Source: Monoraphidium neglectum
Taxonomy: Eukaryota > Chlorophyta > Chlorophyceae > Sphaeropleales > Selenastraceae
NCBI RefSeq assembly: GCF_000611645.1
Contig: NW_014012844.1
Location: forward strand, 1 to 14,336
Reading direction: 5' to 3'
Length of the DNA stretch: 14,336 nt
Of the stretch, positions 1 through 8,428 are shown piece by piece. Each line of letters starts with the position of its first letter. Position 1 is the stretch's first letter. The notes under the pieces were generated by a model that was not told the DNA's origin, ran no database searches, and was given only the letters and a program-made list of their open reading frames with translations. A program made the translations under genes and the position numbers.

Positions 1-297
1 CGGCGGTCCGCCGTCATCCATGGGCCCCCTGCCAGAGGGGAGGCCCTGCGATGGCGTCACTGCATGTGGCATGATGGCAGCGAGCAGGGCGCTGCGCTGA
101 GTGGCAGGGCGAAACAGGGCGGCTTGAGGTTGCGGGGGCCGTGAGCCCTTCCACCGCCAGACGCCTGGATGCGGGCGTGATGGCCGGGTCAGGGCAAAGG
201 GGTTTTGAGCGACGGGCGCCGGCGGGACCATGGTGCTGTTGGCTCACGCCCTCTGCGCACTCGCCGTCGCCTCACGCTGGGCCCGTGCCCTGCCAGC
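1..297. other. Left-edge sequence upstream of the dehydratase exon; no gene identified
   Basis: No reading frame here matches the missing N-terminal half of the dehydratase-like protein (the Trp and first beta strands of the fold). The reading frame of the 298-375 exon runs back to an ATG at 230, but the roughly 23 residues before the conserved AVDFVNRL block do not resemble the family. The segment is therefore probably mostly intron, ending at a CAG acceptor at 295-297 preceded by a C/T-rich run. Earlier exons are probably to the left of the window. Confidence 0.35.
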
Positions 298-808
298 TGT
301 GGACTTTGTCAACCGGCTGACGCCCGTGGTGGAGGCGGAGGGGCACCACCCTGACCTGCACATCACGAATTGGAGGTGCGCCGGCAGGGGACCAGTGAAT
401 CAGGAACCGGTGGGGAGAACGGGATATGGGATAAGATACAGTAGGTAATTGGAAGGCAGGGCAGGGCAGGAAGAAATGGGAACCAGGTCCTCCGGGCTTG
501 GAGCCATCCTGTCTTGAGCATTGCTGTTGTTCAGGGTGGGTTGTGTGGGGGGATGGGCGCCAGCCCTGGACTGTGATGTCGAGTAACGCTTTCCACAGCA
601 GCCCAGCAGAAAGGGCGTGAGCGATCGTGTGTTCGCTGCTGCGGTTGGGGACATTTGCCTAAAGGTGCCGTGCCGTAGGAGCGAGCCGTCTATGTGGCTC
701 TCCTGGGGTGCTCTGGCCTGCCTGCCGCCGGCAAACACCTGCATGGCTGTGTGTGCGCACACGTGTGTGTGTGACTTTGTCCAGCACGTGCGCGCACGCG
801 TGTCCACG

Positions 809-867
<59 letters not shown>

Positions 868-1317
868 TCACACACACACACACACACGCACAAAGCATCC
901 TCCTTATACGCTGCTCCACATACACACGCACATCAGCAACCACATGCACCATCCTCACACATTGCTGCGCACACGCACGCGCACACACACACTCTCTCTC
1001 TCTCTCACACACACAGTCAGTAACACGTCAGCAAAACACACACCTTTTGGACAAAACGCGCGTGTGATCGCCACCGCCACCGCCACCCCCCCCTCAGGGA
1101 CGTCCAGGTGGTCTTCACAACCCATGCCATCGGCGGACTGGCGATGGCGGACTTTGTCATGGCAGCAAAGGTCGACACAATCCCCGTGGACTACAGTCCA
1201 AAGTGGCTCAAGCAGCAGCAGGCCGCCGGACTGGACGTGCCGGGCGTCCGGCCAACGGGCGAAGCCGCGGCGGCTGGTGCGGGCGCGCAGGCGGCAGCAA
1301 GCAATGACGGTCGTTGA
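298..1317 (+). CDS. Pterin-4a-carbinolamine dehydratase (PCD/DCoH)-like protein, 3' part, two exons
   Basis: Exons are <298-375 and 1098-1317. The intron (376-1097) has a GTGCGC donor and a CCCTCAG acceptor; the split Arg codon AG|G restores the frame (phase 2), and TGA is at 1315-1317. The joined protein shows AVDFVNRL, then EGHHPDLHI, then THAIGGLAMADFVMAAKVD, which is the PCD signature. The HHP pair, the His before A-I-G-G-L and the following Asp correspond to the catalytic His/His/His/Asp set of animal PCD, so the active site looks intact. PCD dehydrates 4a-hydroxytetrahydrobiopterin. The plant plastid paralogue RAF2 helps Rubisco assembly, and the MADFVMAAKVD...SP stretch before the tail resembles it (from memory). 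The C-terminal tail from about residue 70 of this fragment is Ala/Gly-rich and unconserved. The 5' exons are unresolved: an ATG at 230 is in frame but would not supply the missing N-terminal fold. A TGTAA at 1503-1507 lies 186 nt after the stop. Confidence 0.85.
748..1015. repeat. Compound (CA)n / (CG)n / (CT)n microsatellite inside an intron
   Basis: A GT-rich arm lies at about 748-774. Alternating CG/CA sequence runs from about 785, passing into an uninterrupted (CA)25 at 817-866. Further CA repeats occupy 869-887 with a TT interruption, then scattered CA tracts, then (CT)n and (CA)n at about 991-1014. Everything lies within the 722-bp dehydratase intron. The long open frames across it encode only Thr-His or Cys-Val repeats and are not genes. 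Confidence 0.95.
1070..1094 (+). repeat. (CGCCAC)n and C-tract leading into the acceptor
   Basis: Short CCGCCA/CGCCAC hexamer repeats run into a C-rich tract directly before the CAG acceptor at 1095-1097. It probably serves as the polypyrimidine tract of the dehydratase intron. Confidence 0.6.
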
Positions 1318-1332
1318 GCGGAGCACGCGCGC

Positions 1333-1392
1333 ACGTATGCGTGTGTGCATGTGTGTGTTTGTGCGGGTGCGTTTGTGCGGGTGTGTGTGTCT
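1333..1392 (+). repeat. GT-rich tract in the 3' UTR of the dehydratase-like gene
   Basis: Repeated GTGTGTG / GTGCGGGTGCG units start 16 nt after the stop codon. The tract is roughly the reverse complement of the CA tracts in the upstream intron, so the two arms could pair in the pre-mRNA and loop out the last exon. Confidence 0.75.
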
Positions 1393-1502
1393 TCGAGGCA
1401 GGGTAAGAGTCATGCATGATGGTGTGCAGACCGTGATCACCGCACTCGACCAGCTGCTTTGCATACGTGTGGAATTGCGTTGACGTTTCTGCTCCGCCGC
1501 CA

Positions 1503-1507
1503 TGTAA
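1503..1507 (+). terminator. TGTAA poly(A) signal
   Basis: TGTAA is the usual green-algal polyadenylation signal. This copy is 186 nt after the dehydratase stop. Other plus-strand copies occur at 1642-1646 and near 1795, so the actual processing site is uncertain. Confidence 0.45.
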
Positions 1508-2141
1508 TTCTTTCGGCCTTTGATGAGCTTGCAAAATCACGAAGCTTTTCCGCACTGGGCTGCTAGTTTGTATTTGACCCGAGTTGTTGTATGAAACCGG
1601 TTGGTTGGTTTGGCGGGAGAAGTCTACCTGGCCTAGACGATTGTAACAAGGCAAAGCGCAGAAACGTTTCCGTGAAACAGCCCCAGCAGACTGGAGGCTT
1701 ATGTTGGAACCCTCCGTGCGCCAAGGAGACGTACCAGCCCGGCCCACACCTGCCCGAAGTGCCGTGCCTGTGCGCCAGGCTTCGAGAGCAGAGCCGTGTA
1801 ATTTGCAAGTCCGCCCGTGTGTCACTGCGGGGACTGGGGGCTGCGGGGCCACGTGCGTCAGCTTGCAGGGCACGCGGCCCGGGCGGCCGATCGGCCTCTT
1901 GCGGGCGCAGCTTGCTCGAGTGCAGGCATGCGCACTGGGAGCGCTCTCCCTGCAGATAAGGGCATACAAACGAACCCTGGGGGCATTGCAGACATCTGCC
2001 GGGTCTCGTCTGTCGGCTGGCGCTAGGGGTGGCGCATTGCACCGTCACTTTCGCAGCTAGTGCGCCGCCTGCCCCCCCCCCCCACACACCAGCCCCTAGC
2101 ACAGCGGGGGCCGGAACACACGCAGGGATGTTACTCTTCAG

Positions 2142-2267
2142 GGCAACAGCAACGTCGCGGGCAAACCCATTGTCCAGAGTGCGGACCTGCGCAGCCGCGG
2201 CGTGGACGACCCCGGTGCGGAGCTCCGCACACCGGCCACTTGCAGCGTCATGGCCCTGCTCAGGTGA
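2142..2267 (+). other. Orphan exon-like segment, unknown product
   Basis: The segment follows a good acceptor (TTACTCTTCAG ending at 2141). It reads in one frame with strongly G/C third positions, giving GNSNVAGKPIVQSADLRSRG and then a stretch ending MALLR. It ends either at a donor (CAG|GTGACG, exon end 2263) or directly at an in-frame TGA (2265-2267). Upstream the frame is closed by TAG at 2097-2099. No convincing partner exon was found; a short frame after the CAG at 1954 (DKGIQTNPGGIADIC) is a weak candidate. I do not recognise the family. It could be one exon of a real gene, a pseudogene remnant or chance. Confidence 0.25.
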
Positions 2268-3164
2268 CGTCCCGCCTATCAATAGGATATGGTACATTCA
2301 CAAGCCGACGGCGTCAGGCGCCCAGAGGGGCGGGGCGCGGTGCGCCTGAACCGTACATGATGGTACTGAAGAGTGTCATAAATCGGGATCGTCCAGGCGG
2401 ACAAGCATCAGCGCGCCGCCAGCTTCTTGCTGCTGATGTGTGCAGCCGAGGGGCCCCTGAACGGCGCGCGCACGCGTGCTATTATATCACGGGAAGGCGC
2501 CACGGCAACGTGCCGCCTGCATGGGGCGGCCCGGGGGCACCAAAGGGGGACGACAGGGCCAACGTGGGGGAGGCGAGCACCGCGGCATACGCAGGCCCTG
2601 CCAGCATGTGAAAGGGCTCGCTTGCCCGCCTCACGCCAAGCTCAACAGCCCCCCCCTTGACCGCCCGGCTTCCAGAGCCCCGGATCCACGGCGCGAGCGC
2701 CGCGGGCGGGAGACGGAGGGGCGGGTGCTGCGGATGCGATGCACGCTCCCACAGATCAGGGCCAGGGGCGCCACTCGGCGCTGCGGCGGCGCTATGCAAA
2801 GCAGCAGACTAGACCCGAGGCTCTGCGGAGCACCCACAGGTGTGAGTGCTGCGCAGGCCCCGATGGGGCTTAGGCCTGGGTCGGAACCGACGACGGCGGC
2901 AACAGGCGGGCGGTGTCGCAGCGTGGCCGGGGGCGGGTGGCGGGCACCCCGCACCCCAGCCGACGCGCCCACGACGATGGGGCGGCCAGGGGCAACAGGA
3001 AGGATGCTGCGCAGCTGCCGGCGGTGCCATGACACGCCGAGCAGGAGCACCCCTCAAGCGCCGCCGGGCGCCACGCTCAAACCAACGCCATCAAAACACA
3101 CAACAACAGGGCTCGCAAGCCGCTCGATGAGCGCACACGTGGGCGAGGGGGTGCACGTCGTAGT

Positions 3165-3186
3165 GGGGGGGCGCCACCCCCCCCCC
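3165..3186. repeat. G7 / C10 inverted repeat (potential hairpin)
   Basis: Seven G's (3165-3171), the five-base spacer CGCCA and ten C's (3177-3186) can form a perfect 7-bp G:C stem on either strand. It lies between the convergent dehydratase and HAD genes, about 575 nt past the HAD stop. A role in 3'-end formation or pausing is only a guess. Confidence 0.5.
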
Positions 3187-3758
3187 AAAGGCGAAAGGGT
3201 GCCGCTCAAGCTCCAGCGGGGAGGGCAGGCGTTTCCCTGGACCCCGTGAGGCGCAGGGAAGTTGGTCGGCCGCAGGAACTGGGCGGCGACAACCCCTGGC
3301 CGCCAGGCGGCAGCGCCCGCCCCGGCGGGAACCATTTGGCATTGGTAAAGAAGGCCTCGACAAACTGACAAACAGTGCGGGCGACGCGGGGCCTGGCGGG
3401 AGGGTGCGGGGCAGCCGCGGGGCCGTGTAGAGATACACCAACACACAGACGCACACAGAGGAACACACATGATGGGAGCACGGCGCACGCCTGGAGGCGC
3501 GGGCGGCTCGGGGTCACAGATTTGAGGGGCCGGCCGCCGCGAGGGCGCGGCTGCGGCGCGGGCGCTTGCGCGCGCTGCGCGCCCGCCGGGGCCGCGCGCC
3601 CAAGCGCGCAGCGGCCGGGGGGCTGGTCATACATGGAGGGGAGGGGAGAGTACAATCCGGCCGCGGGACTGGCGCGCGGCTGCCGCGCACCTGCGCGGCT
3701 GGACGGCCAGCCGCGGCCGCGCCGCCTGGGCGGCGCGGCCGCGGACGTCGGGCGCGCG

Positions 3759-5508
3759 TCACCGCTGCAGGTCCCAAAAGGCAGAGCCCTTGGGCGGCAG
3801 GATCACATCAAACTCCTCCTCCCCCTCATCCGCGGCCGCCGCAGCCCCCTGCTCCCGCCACGCCGCGCCGCCGCCGCCGGCCCTCGCGCCAGCGCTCGCG
3901 GCGAGCGCCGGCTCCCGATCCCACGACATGCCCGCGAGGCCCGCACCCTCCTCCTCTGCGTCCGGATCCCAGACCGCCCCGCTGCTCTGGTCGCTGCTGT
4001 AGCTCCCGCTGCTCGAGCCGCCGCCGCCGCCGCGGGCAAAGCCGAAGCCGCCGCTCGACGCCGATGAGAGCTGCGCCTCGTAATCCTCCTCCTGCTGCTT
4101 CTTGATCTCCTCCCAGGGCACAGACGGCTCAACCAGGTCCTCCTGCCCAAACAGGTTTTTCAAATTCACGACCGACAGCTGCCCAAGGTTCCGCACGACA
4201 AGGTCTGCGCCGCCAAAGTTCCAGGCCGGCTGGCCGCCGGTGACGACGACCGACTTCATGCCCAGCTCGTGCGCCGCCTCGACGCTGCGGTTGCTGTCTC
4301 CGACGACGACGCAGCGCAGCGGGGGCCGCTGGATCTGGTGGGAAGCTGACAGGTAGCTGGGCTCCAGATCAGGGGACGCGTTGTCCTCGGCGGTGACGAC
4401 AGCGGCAAAGCTGCGCGCCAGGTTGAGGCGGTCCAGCGCGGGGCGCACGCGGCGCTCCGACAGAGAAGACGCCAGGGCGACGGGGATCTGGGGGAGCGAG
4501 GGGTCCAAGCGAGCGCAGGGGCAGTGTCAGCGTGGCGAGGCTCGCACGTGCACGTAGCCAACTGGGCCTGGCTGTCAACAGCACAGTCCGAAAACCCTAG
4601 GTCGCAGCGGCCCTTTGCACGCGAGGGCGGCCATGGACAGCCCCCATACACCCCGTCCTTCGCATGCTTTGTCAAAAAATGCAAGTCCCTCGCCCGACGC
4701 CGCTCGACCTCACTCTGCCACTGGCGCGCACCTTCACATTATGCAGGGTCTCCAGGAACGCGCGCACCCCCGGCGCCTCCGCGGGCGCGTTGCCGCTCAT
4801 GATCTCGTCATACAGCTCTTCCTTGCGCGCCGCGATGGACGCAGCGGCGGAGGGGTTGCGCGTCCACGTCAGCAGCTGCATGACGACCTTGGAGTTGCGT
4901 TTGAGATTTGTGGTCGAGAGGGGTGAGGAGTCTTGGTGATCACACAAGGGACGGGAATTGGATGCCCCACAGCGCCAGAGGCCGAGCGCGCAAAGCCCGG
5001 AGGGTTATGAGAAAACTTGCACTCGACCAAAACCAGGTCTCGGCCGGGGAGCGCAGCCGCGGCGCGCGCAGCGCGGCGCGGCGCGGCGGCTCACCAGGTC
5101 GTCGCGCACGCCCTTGATGCGCGCCAGCGTGCTGCCGAGCGGCGCCGGCAGGTCCATCTCCGCCGCTACGCGCCGCCAGGCCTCCTTGTGCACCTCGAGG
5201 GTGGAGTCAACGACCACGCCCTCGTAGTCAGCGATGACGCCAAACCAGCCGGTGCCGAGGCGCTCCATCCGCTGCAGAGGGTTGTGCAGCAGCGGGTCGT
5301 CCGCAGCGGACTCGACGCGCTGCGGCAGCGGCAGCGCCTCCTCGGCCTCGTTCTGGCGCTCCAGGATGAAAGCCGGCACGGAGTAGCGCGCCACGACGCG
5401 GCGGCCGCGCGGCGGCGAGCTCGAGGCCGGCGCGGCACGGGCAGGCGCCGCGGCAGGGCGCGGCGCCGGGCGAGCCGCGAGCTCGCGAGGCCGTGGGGCT
5501 GCCATCAT
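3759..5508 (-). CDS. Plastid-type HAD-superfamily hydrolase (PYRP2-like), three exons
   Basis: Exons are 5508-5095, 4887-4732 and 4487-3759 (introns 207 and 244 bp, both phase 0). The 432-residue product has an Ala/Pro/Arg-rich N-terminus resembling a plastid transit peptide (about 1-45). HAD motif I is IADYEGVVVDS (D94, E96), then a helical cap with RKEELYDEIM, motif II ALASS (about 195-198) and motif IV VVVGDSNRSVEAA (D254). The Arabidopsis family of At4g11570, reported to dephosphorylate the riboflavin precursor, has a similar layout, including the helix after motif IV and a VVRNLGQLSVVNLKNL-like end (from memory). Motif III lacks the usual Lys: Ser228 precedes the PD. Residues from about 330 are Gly/Ser/Ala-rich and acidic, ending GSAFWDLQR. 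An in-frame ATG at 5631 would add 41 residues. Substrate is inferred and may differ given the motif changes. Confidence 0.85.
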
Positions 5509-6492
5509 GCTGAAGGCCGCCAGAACACGTAACTGGCCACGCCTCGGGCGTGATGGAGGAACGGCCACGGCAGAGCGCGGCCCTGCCCGCAGCAGCGCCT
5601 GGCGTGCTTGCAGGCCACCTGGCGCCTGCATGCTTCGCCTTGTTGTTTCACTATTTTCTAAAAGGCTTCTCGCGCGCTGTGCCAGGAAGCGCGTGGATGG
5701 TAAGGGTGCAGTGTGATGCAGCCTTGCGTTCGAACAAGGCAGGAGTTTGAGCGGGAGTTGTCAACAAAAACAGAAAAATATCGAAGACTTGAGTGAGGTT
5801 GTGACGAAAGGTTGTCGCTGCGCAGCTCGTTCGAAGCTGGCTGGGAAGCAGTCTGTGGACTTGTGAGCGGCTTTCAGGTGTGCGTGACGGCAAGCTAACA
5901 AAGTTTGTGGTGTTTCAACACGCCGTCCATGCGGGGGCATGTGACCAGACCAGCGCCACAGGGGCCTGACTCGCTGCATGACAACGCACCCAATGGACGG
6001 CGCTCATGGCAATCACCGAACCTCTCCGTGTCAGCAAGCACCCAGTCACACCGCAACTTATGGCGATCATCCAGCGTGTGGCTGCATGAGTGTTGATATT
6101 CATACGGCTTTGATATTGTAATTGCTAGCAGGGAGCAGCACAAGGCCGCCACAGAGCTCGTGCCAGCATATCGTGCACCATCAAGGTGGCGCGATGGCGC
6201 ACAGCAAGTTTACCCCAACCGAATTGCTGCGATGACGCGACCATCTGAGCGTCATGCTGTTACCCGCATGAGGCCATGCACCGTCATTGCTGGACACCTG
6301 CAATACGCTCTATACAGCGCATGCGGCCACCCACGCAGCGCCCACGAGTTGAAGGCGGGCGGGTGGGCGGGCGGGCGCTACAGCCCGCGACAAAACCGCC
6401 CCCACGCAGCGCCGCAGCCCGCAGCACCACCGGGCCGAGGCCGCCGCCTCGTGCTTGTGCGGTTGTTGTGCTGCAGCTTCTGGACGGCGGCA
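5509..6492. other. Intergenic region: HAD upstream sequence and APC10 downstream sequence
   Basis: No recognisable gene on either strand. The right part is the APC10 3' flank and the left part the HAD promoter/5' UTR (both genes on minus). Two AT-richer patches stand out, at about 5755-5790 and 6085-6130, against the GC-rich surroundings. A G-quadruplex motif sits at 6357-6375. Plus-strand TGTAA occurs at 6117-6121 with no plus-strand gene to use it; TTACA was not found for APC10. Confidence 0.5.
6357..6375 (+). other. Five-tract G-quadruplex motif
   Basis: Five GGG runs (6357-59, 6361-63, 6365-67, 6369-71, 6373-75) are separated by single bases, which is a very tight quadruplex consensus. 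It lies 118-136 nt past the APC10 stop, with the G's on the template strand of that gene, so the transcript would carry C-tracts. Confidence 0.8.
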
Positions 6493-7927
6493 TCATAGTG
6501 TGGCATAGGTGCTCGCAGACGGGTCGCTGATGAGGCTCAGAGGGAACCCCAGCCCAGCCCGCGGGTGCGGGCATGGCCCCATCACGCGCACACCCCGCAC
6601 GTGCGTGTCTCTGCCGTTTTGGTGGTTGGCCAGGATCGCCACCTGCGATGATGTCAGCGAACAATGCAAGCAGAAACGTCGGCGGCGGCGGCAAGAGGCG
6701 CTGGCGCGGGCGCAAGGCATGGGCAGCCCGGCGTCATGCGCAGGGCCCCGCCCGCCTCAGCACCCACCTGCAAGCAGAATGCCCTGAGCGGCAGCGCCTG
6801 CTGGTTTGGCCCTAGGTGCCAGAGGTCTGTTTTGATCCAACCGCAGGGCTCCTTGAGTTCCAGTGTGCTGATGTCCTGGGGGTTGGGTGCAGGGGCGGGG
6901 CAACGATCGCATGTCACATAGCATAAATGATAGAGGTCATCGGAGGGGGGGGGGTGCTGATGCCTCCATACCTGGTTGCGCCGACGTGCCAGCCGGTCTC
7001 TCCCGGTGGTGCAAGAGGGGCGGCAGGCATCGTCGTGCATTCCGGTGCGAATCTTAGATGCTGAGCAAGCTCGTTGCCGCAGGCCCCTGCAACACTAGTT
7101 TAGTACAGGCTTGGGCCGGGGGGTCGCAGTCGCGACACGCTGTACGTAGGCACGGTCGCTGCTGATCAGCAGCGCGACCGCCGTAGCCGCAGGGAGCTCG
7201 CAGCAGGCTGCAGGGCCCCGAAGCAGGAGAGGGTCGATCGCTCCTTGCCCGCTCGCCTTGAGGTCGTGGCAGCCGGTGCCGGCGCGCACGATGATCTTGC
7301 TTGGGGTGTAGCTTTCGTCCAGCTTATAGTCAAGGTGCAAATGGATCTCCTGAGGGTGACGTGACAGGAAGTTGAGGACCAGGAACTTAAAGACCGCGCT
7401 GACCATGATCATGCCACATCGTTGACTCTTGCGCCCCTGCTGCTGCTGTTGGGACCAGAACCTGCCGCTGTTTTGCACTGCCCGCTAGCCTCGCGTAGTT
7501 GGGTGCTGCTGCGACGTGATGCATGCAGGGTGACGAAACGTGCAGTGGTGCCGCGGTTGGGGCCGGTTTTGATGGCGTGTCCTCCCTCCCCGGCTGTGAC
7601 CCCGTCGGCTGTCCCCACCCACCAGCAAGTCGACGCGGCGTTCAAACTGGATTGTGATCAGGTGGGGCTGGCTCCCGTCAGATCTGCGGTAGGGCAGCAG
7701 CATGTGCAAAGGAAGCTGTCACATGCAGCCAAGGCAGCCAGCTTTGTACTCATTCTGACGTGCTGGCCCCTGCTGCATGCGACAGGGCCGATAACACAAC
7801 GGCAAATTGAGCTCCAAGCAACTCACTGCCAGAACGTCAGAGGGTCGCCGTCCCGCAGCAGCTCCACGCCATTGCCAGGCTTGGCGCTGGTCACGCTCCA
7901 GGACGCCAGGTGCCCTATTTCACGCAT
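6493..7927 (-). CDS. APC10: Anaphase-promoting complex subunit 10 (DOC1 domain), five exons
   Basis: Exons are 7927-7827, 7683-7623, 7349-7257, 6875-6768 and 6642-6493, giving 170 residues, close to the family's usual 180-190. APC10 is the substrate- and degron-binding subunit of the APC/C ubiquitin ligase in the nucleus. The single DOC domain is clear: [20 protein letters not shown] at the start, [16 protein letters not shown] (32-47), [19 protein letters not shown] (60-78), LELKEPCGW (90-98) and [15 protein letters not shown] (123-137). The exon 1/2 junction splits a Gln codon (CA|A); others are phase 0. The third intron uses a GC donor (AAG|GCGAGC). The ATG at 7927 has an in-frame stop upstream with no other Met; an upstream exon joined at a CAG acceptor is possible, since most homologues carry a short N-terminal extension. 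The C-terminus is TYATL, without the usual final Arg. Confidence 0.94.
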
Positions 7928-8141
7928 GGCCCGCGACAGCAGGCGCGGCTGGGCAGGTGCGGCACCGAGGCGGTGTTGCGCCGCCCGCCTACGCTACTGC
8001 GCGCAGCGAGCTCGCATCAGGCGCAATAAGGGTTATGTCAAGAACATCATGCTGATTGTCAAGTACTGTTGCCTTGCACTTCGTCTGCGTGGCGCCAGAT
8101 CACACTACTCGGCTTTATGTTGTAGACTGAAGCTAGATCTA

Positions 8142-8146
8142 TTACA
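8142..8146 (-). terminator. TGTAA poly(A) signal (minus strand)
   Basis: TTACA on the plus strand reads TGTAA on the minus strand. It is a candidate poly(A) signal for the HDDC2-like gene, 695 nt beyond its stop and about 215 nt before the APC10 start. Confidence 0.3.
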
Positions 8147-8372
8147 TGAGCTCTGAACTGGATTTGCGCCCTTCTAAGTGCTCGGATTGGTTGTGGGGAT
8201 TGGAGTCACTGCGGTGCCGACACAAGTCCAGGCATTGCTCATCAAGACTTGATACCCCGTAATTGGCATGCCTGGGCAGCAGTATCGTGGCTGGATTGTA
8301 GCTCACTGTGAACCACCCCCTGCTGCCGCCGGTTGAGCCTGTCTCTGCAGCAGTACAACTTTCAACTCCCCA

Positions 8373-8428
8373 ACCCTGACCTGTGCCAGTGCCAGTGGGC
8401 AGGTCCCCACCCTGACCTGTGCCAGTGC
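8373..8428. repeat. Direct repeat of about 20 bp with a 36-bp period
   Basis: ACCCTGACCTGTGCCAGTGC occurs at 8373-8392 and again at 8409-8428. Sequence after each copy (CAGTGGGC / ACAGTGGC) is also related, so this looks like a diverging two-copy tandem duplication in the flank of the HDDC2-like gene. Confidence 0.8.

Larger units (their letters stand above)
1318..3758. other. 2.4-kb GC-rich convergent intergenic region without a recognised gene
   Basis: This lies between the stop of the plus-strand dehydratase gene and the stop of the minus-strand HAD gene, so both 3' UTRs fall in it. It holds the GT tract, a 12-bp C run (2072-2083), a G7/C10 hairpin (3165-3186) and an exon-like segment (2142-2263). 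Long open frames exist (for example 2476-3249 plus), but their products are Arg/Gly/Pro-rich, lack family motifs and have no codon pattern unlike the other frames, as expected by chance in such GC-rich DNA. No TTACA, the minus-strand form of the algal poly(A) signal, was found below the HAD stop. Confidence 0.5.

Noticed and set aside
230..297. Start of the dehydratase at ATG 230
   Set aside because: In frame and not impossible, but it lacks the N-terminal half of the fold and the CAG at 295-297 sits exactly at the start of conserved sequence, so an intron is more likely.
617..1483. Long plus-strand open frame and its minus-strand mirrors
   Set aside because: They owe their length to CA/GT repeats without stops and encode Thr-His or Cys-Val runs; the region is an intron plus exon read out of frame.
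2476..3249. 257-residue plus-strand open frame
   Set aside because: Arg/Gly/Pro-rich, no motif, no clear codon bias; open frames of this size arise readily in GC-rich DNA.
3375..4067. 230-residue plus-strand open frame
   Set aside because: Lies antisense over the last HAD exon and its 3' flank; the minus-strand frame carries the family match.
7422..8156. 244-residue plus-strand open frame
   Set aside because: Runs antisense across APC10 exons 1 and 2 and their introns; no motif of its own.
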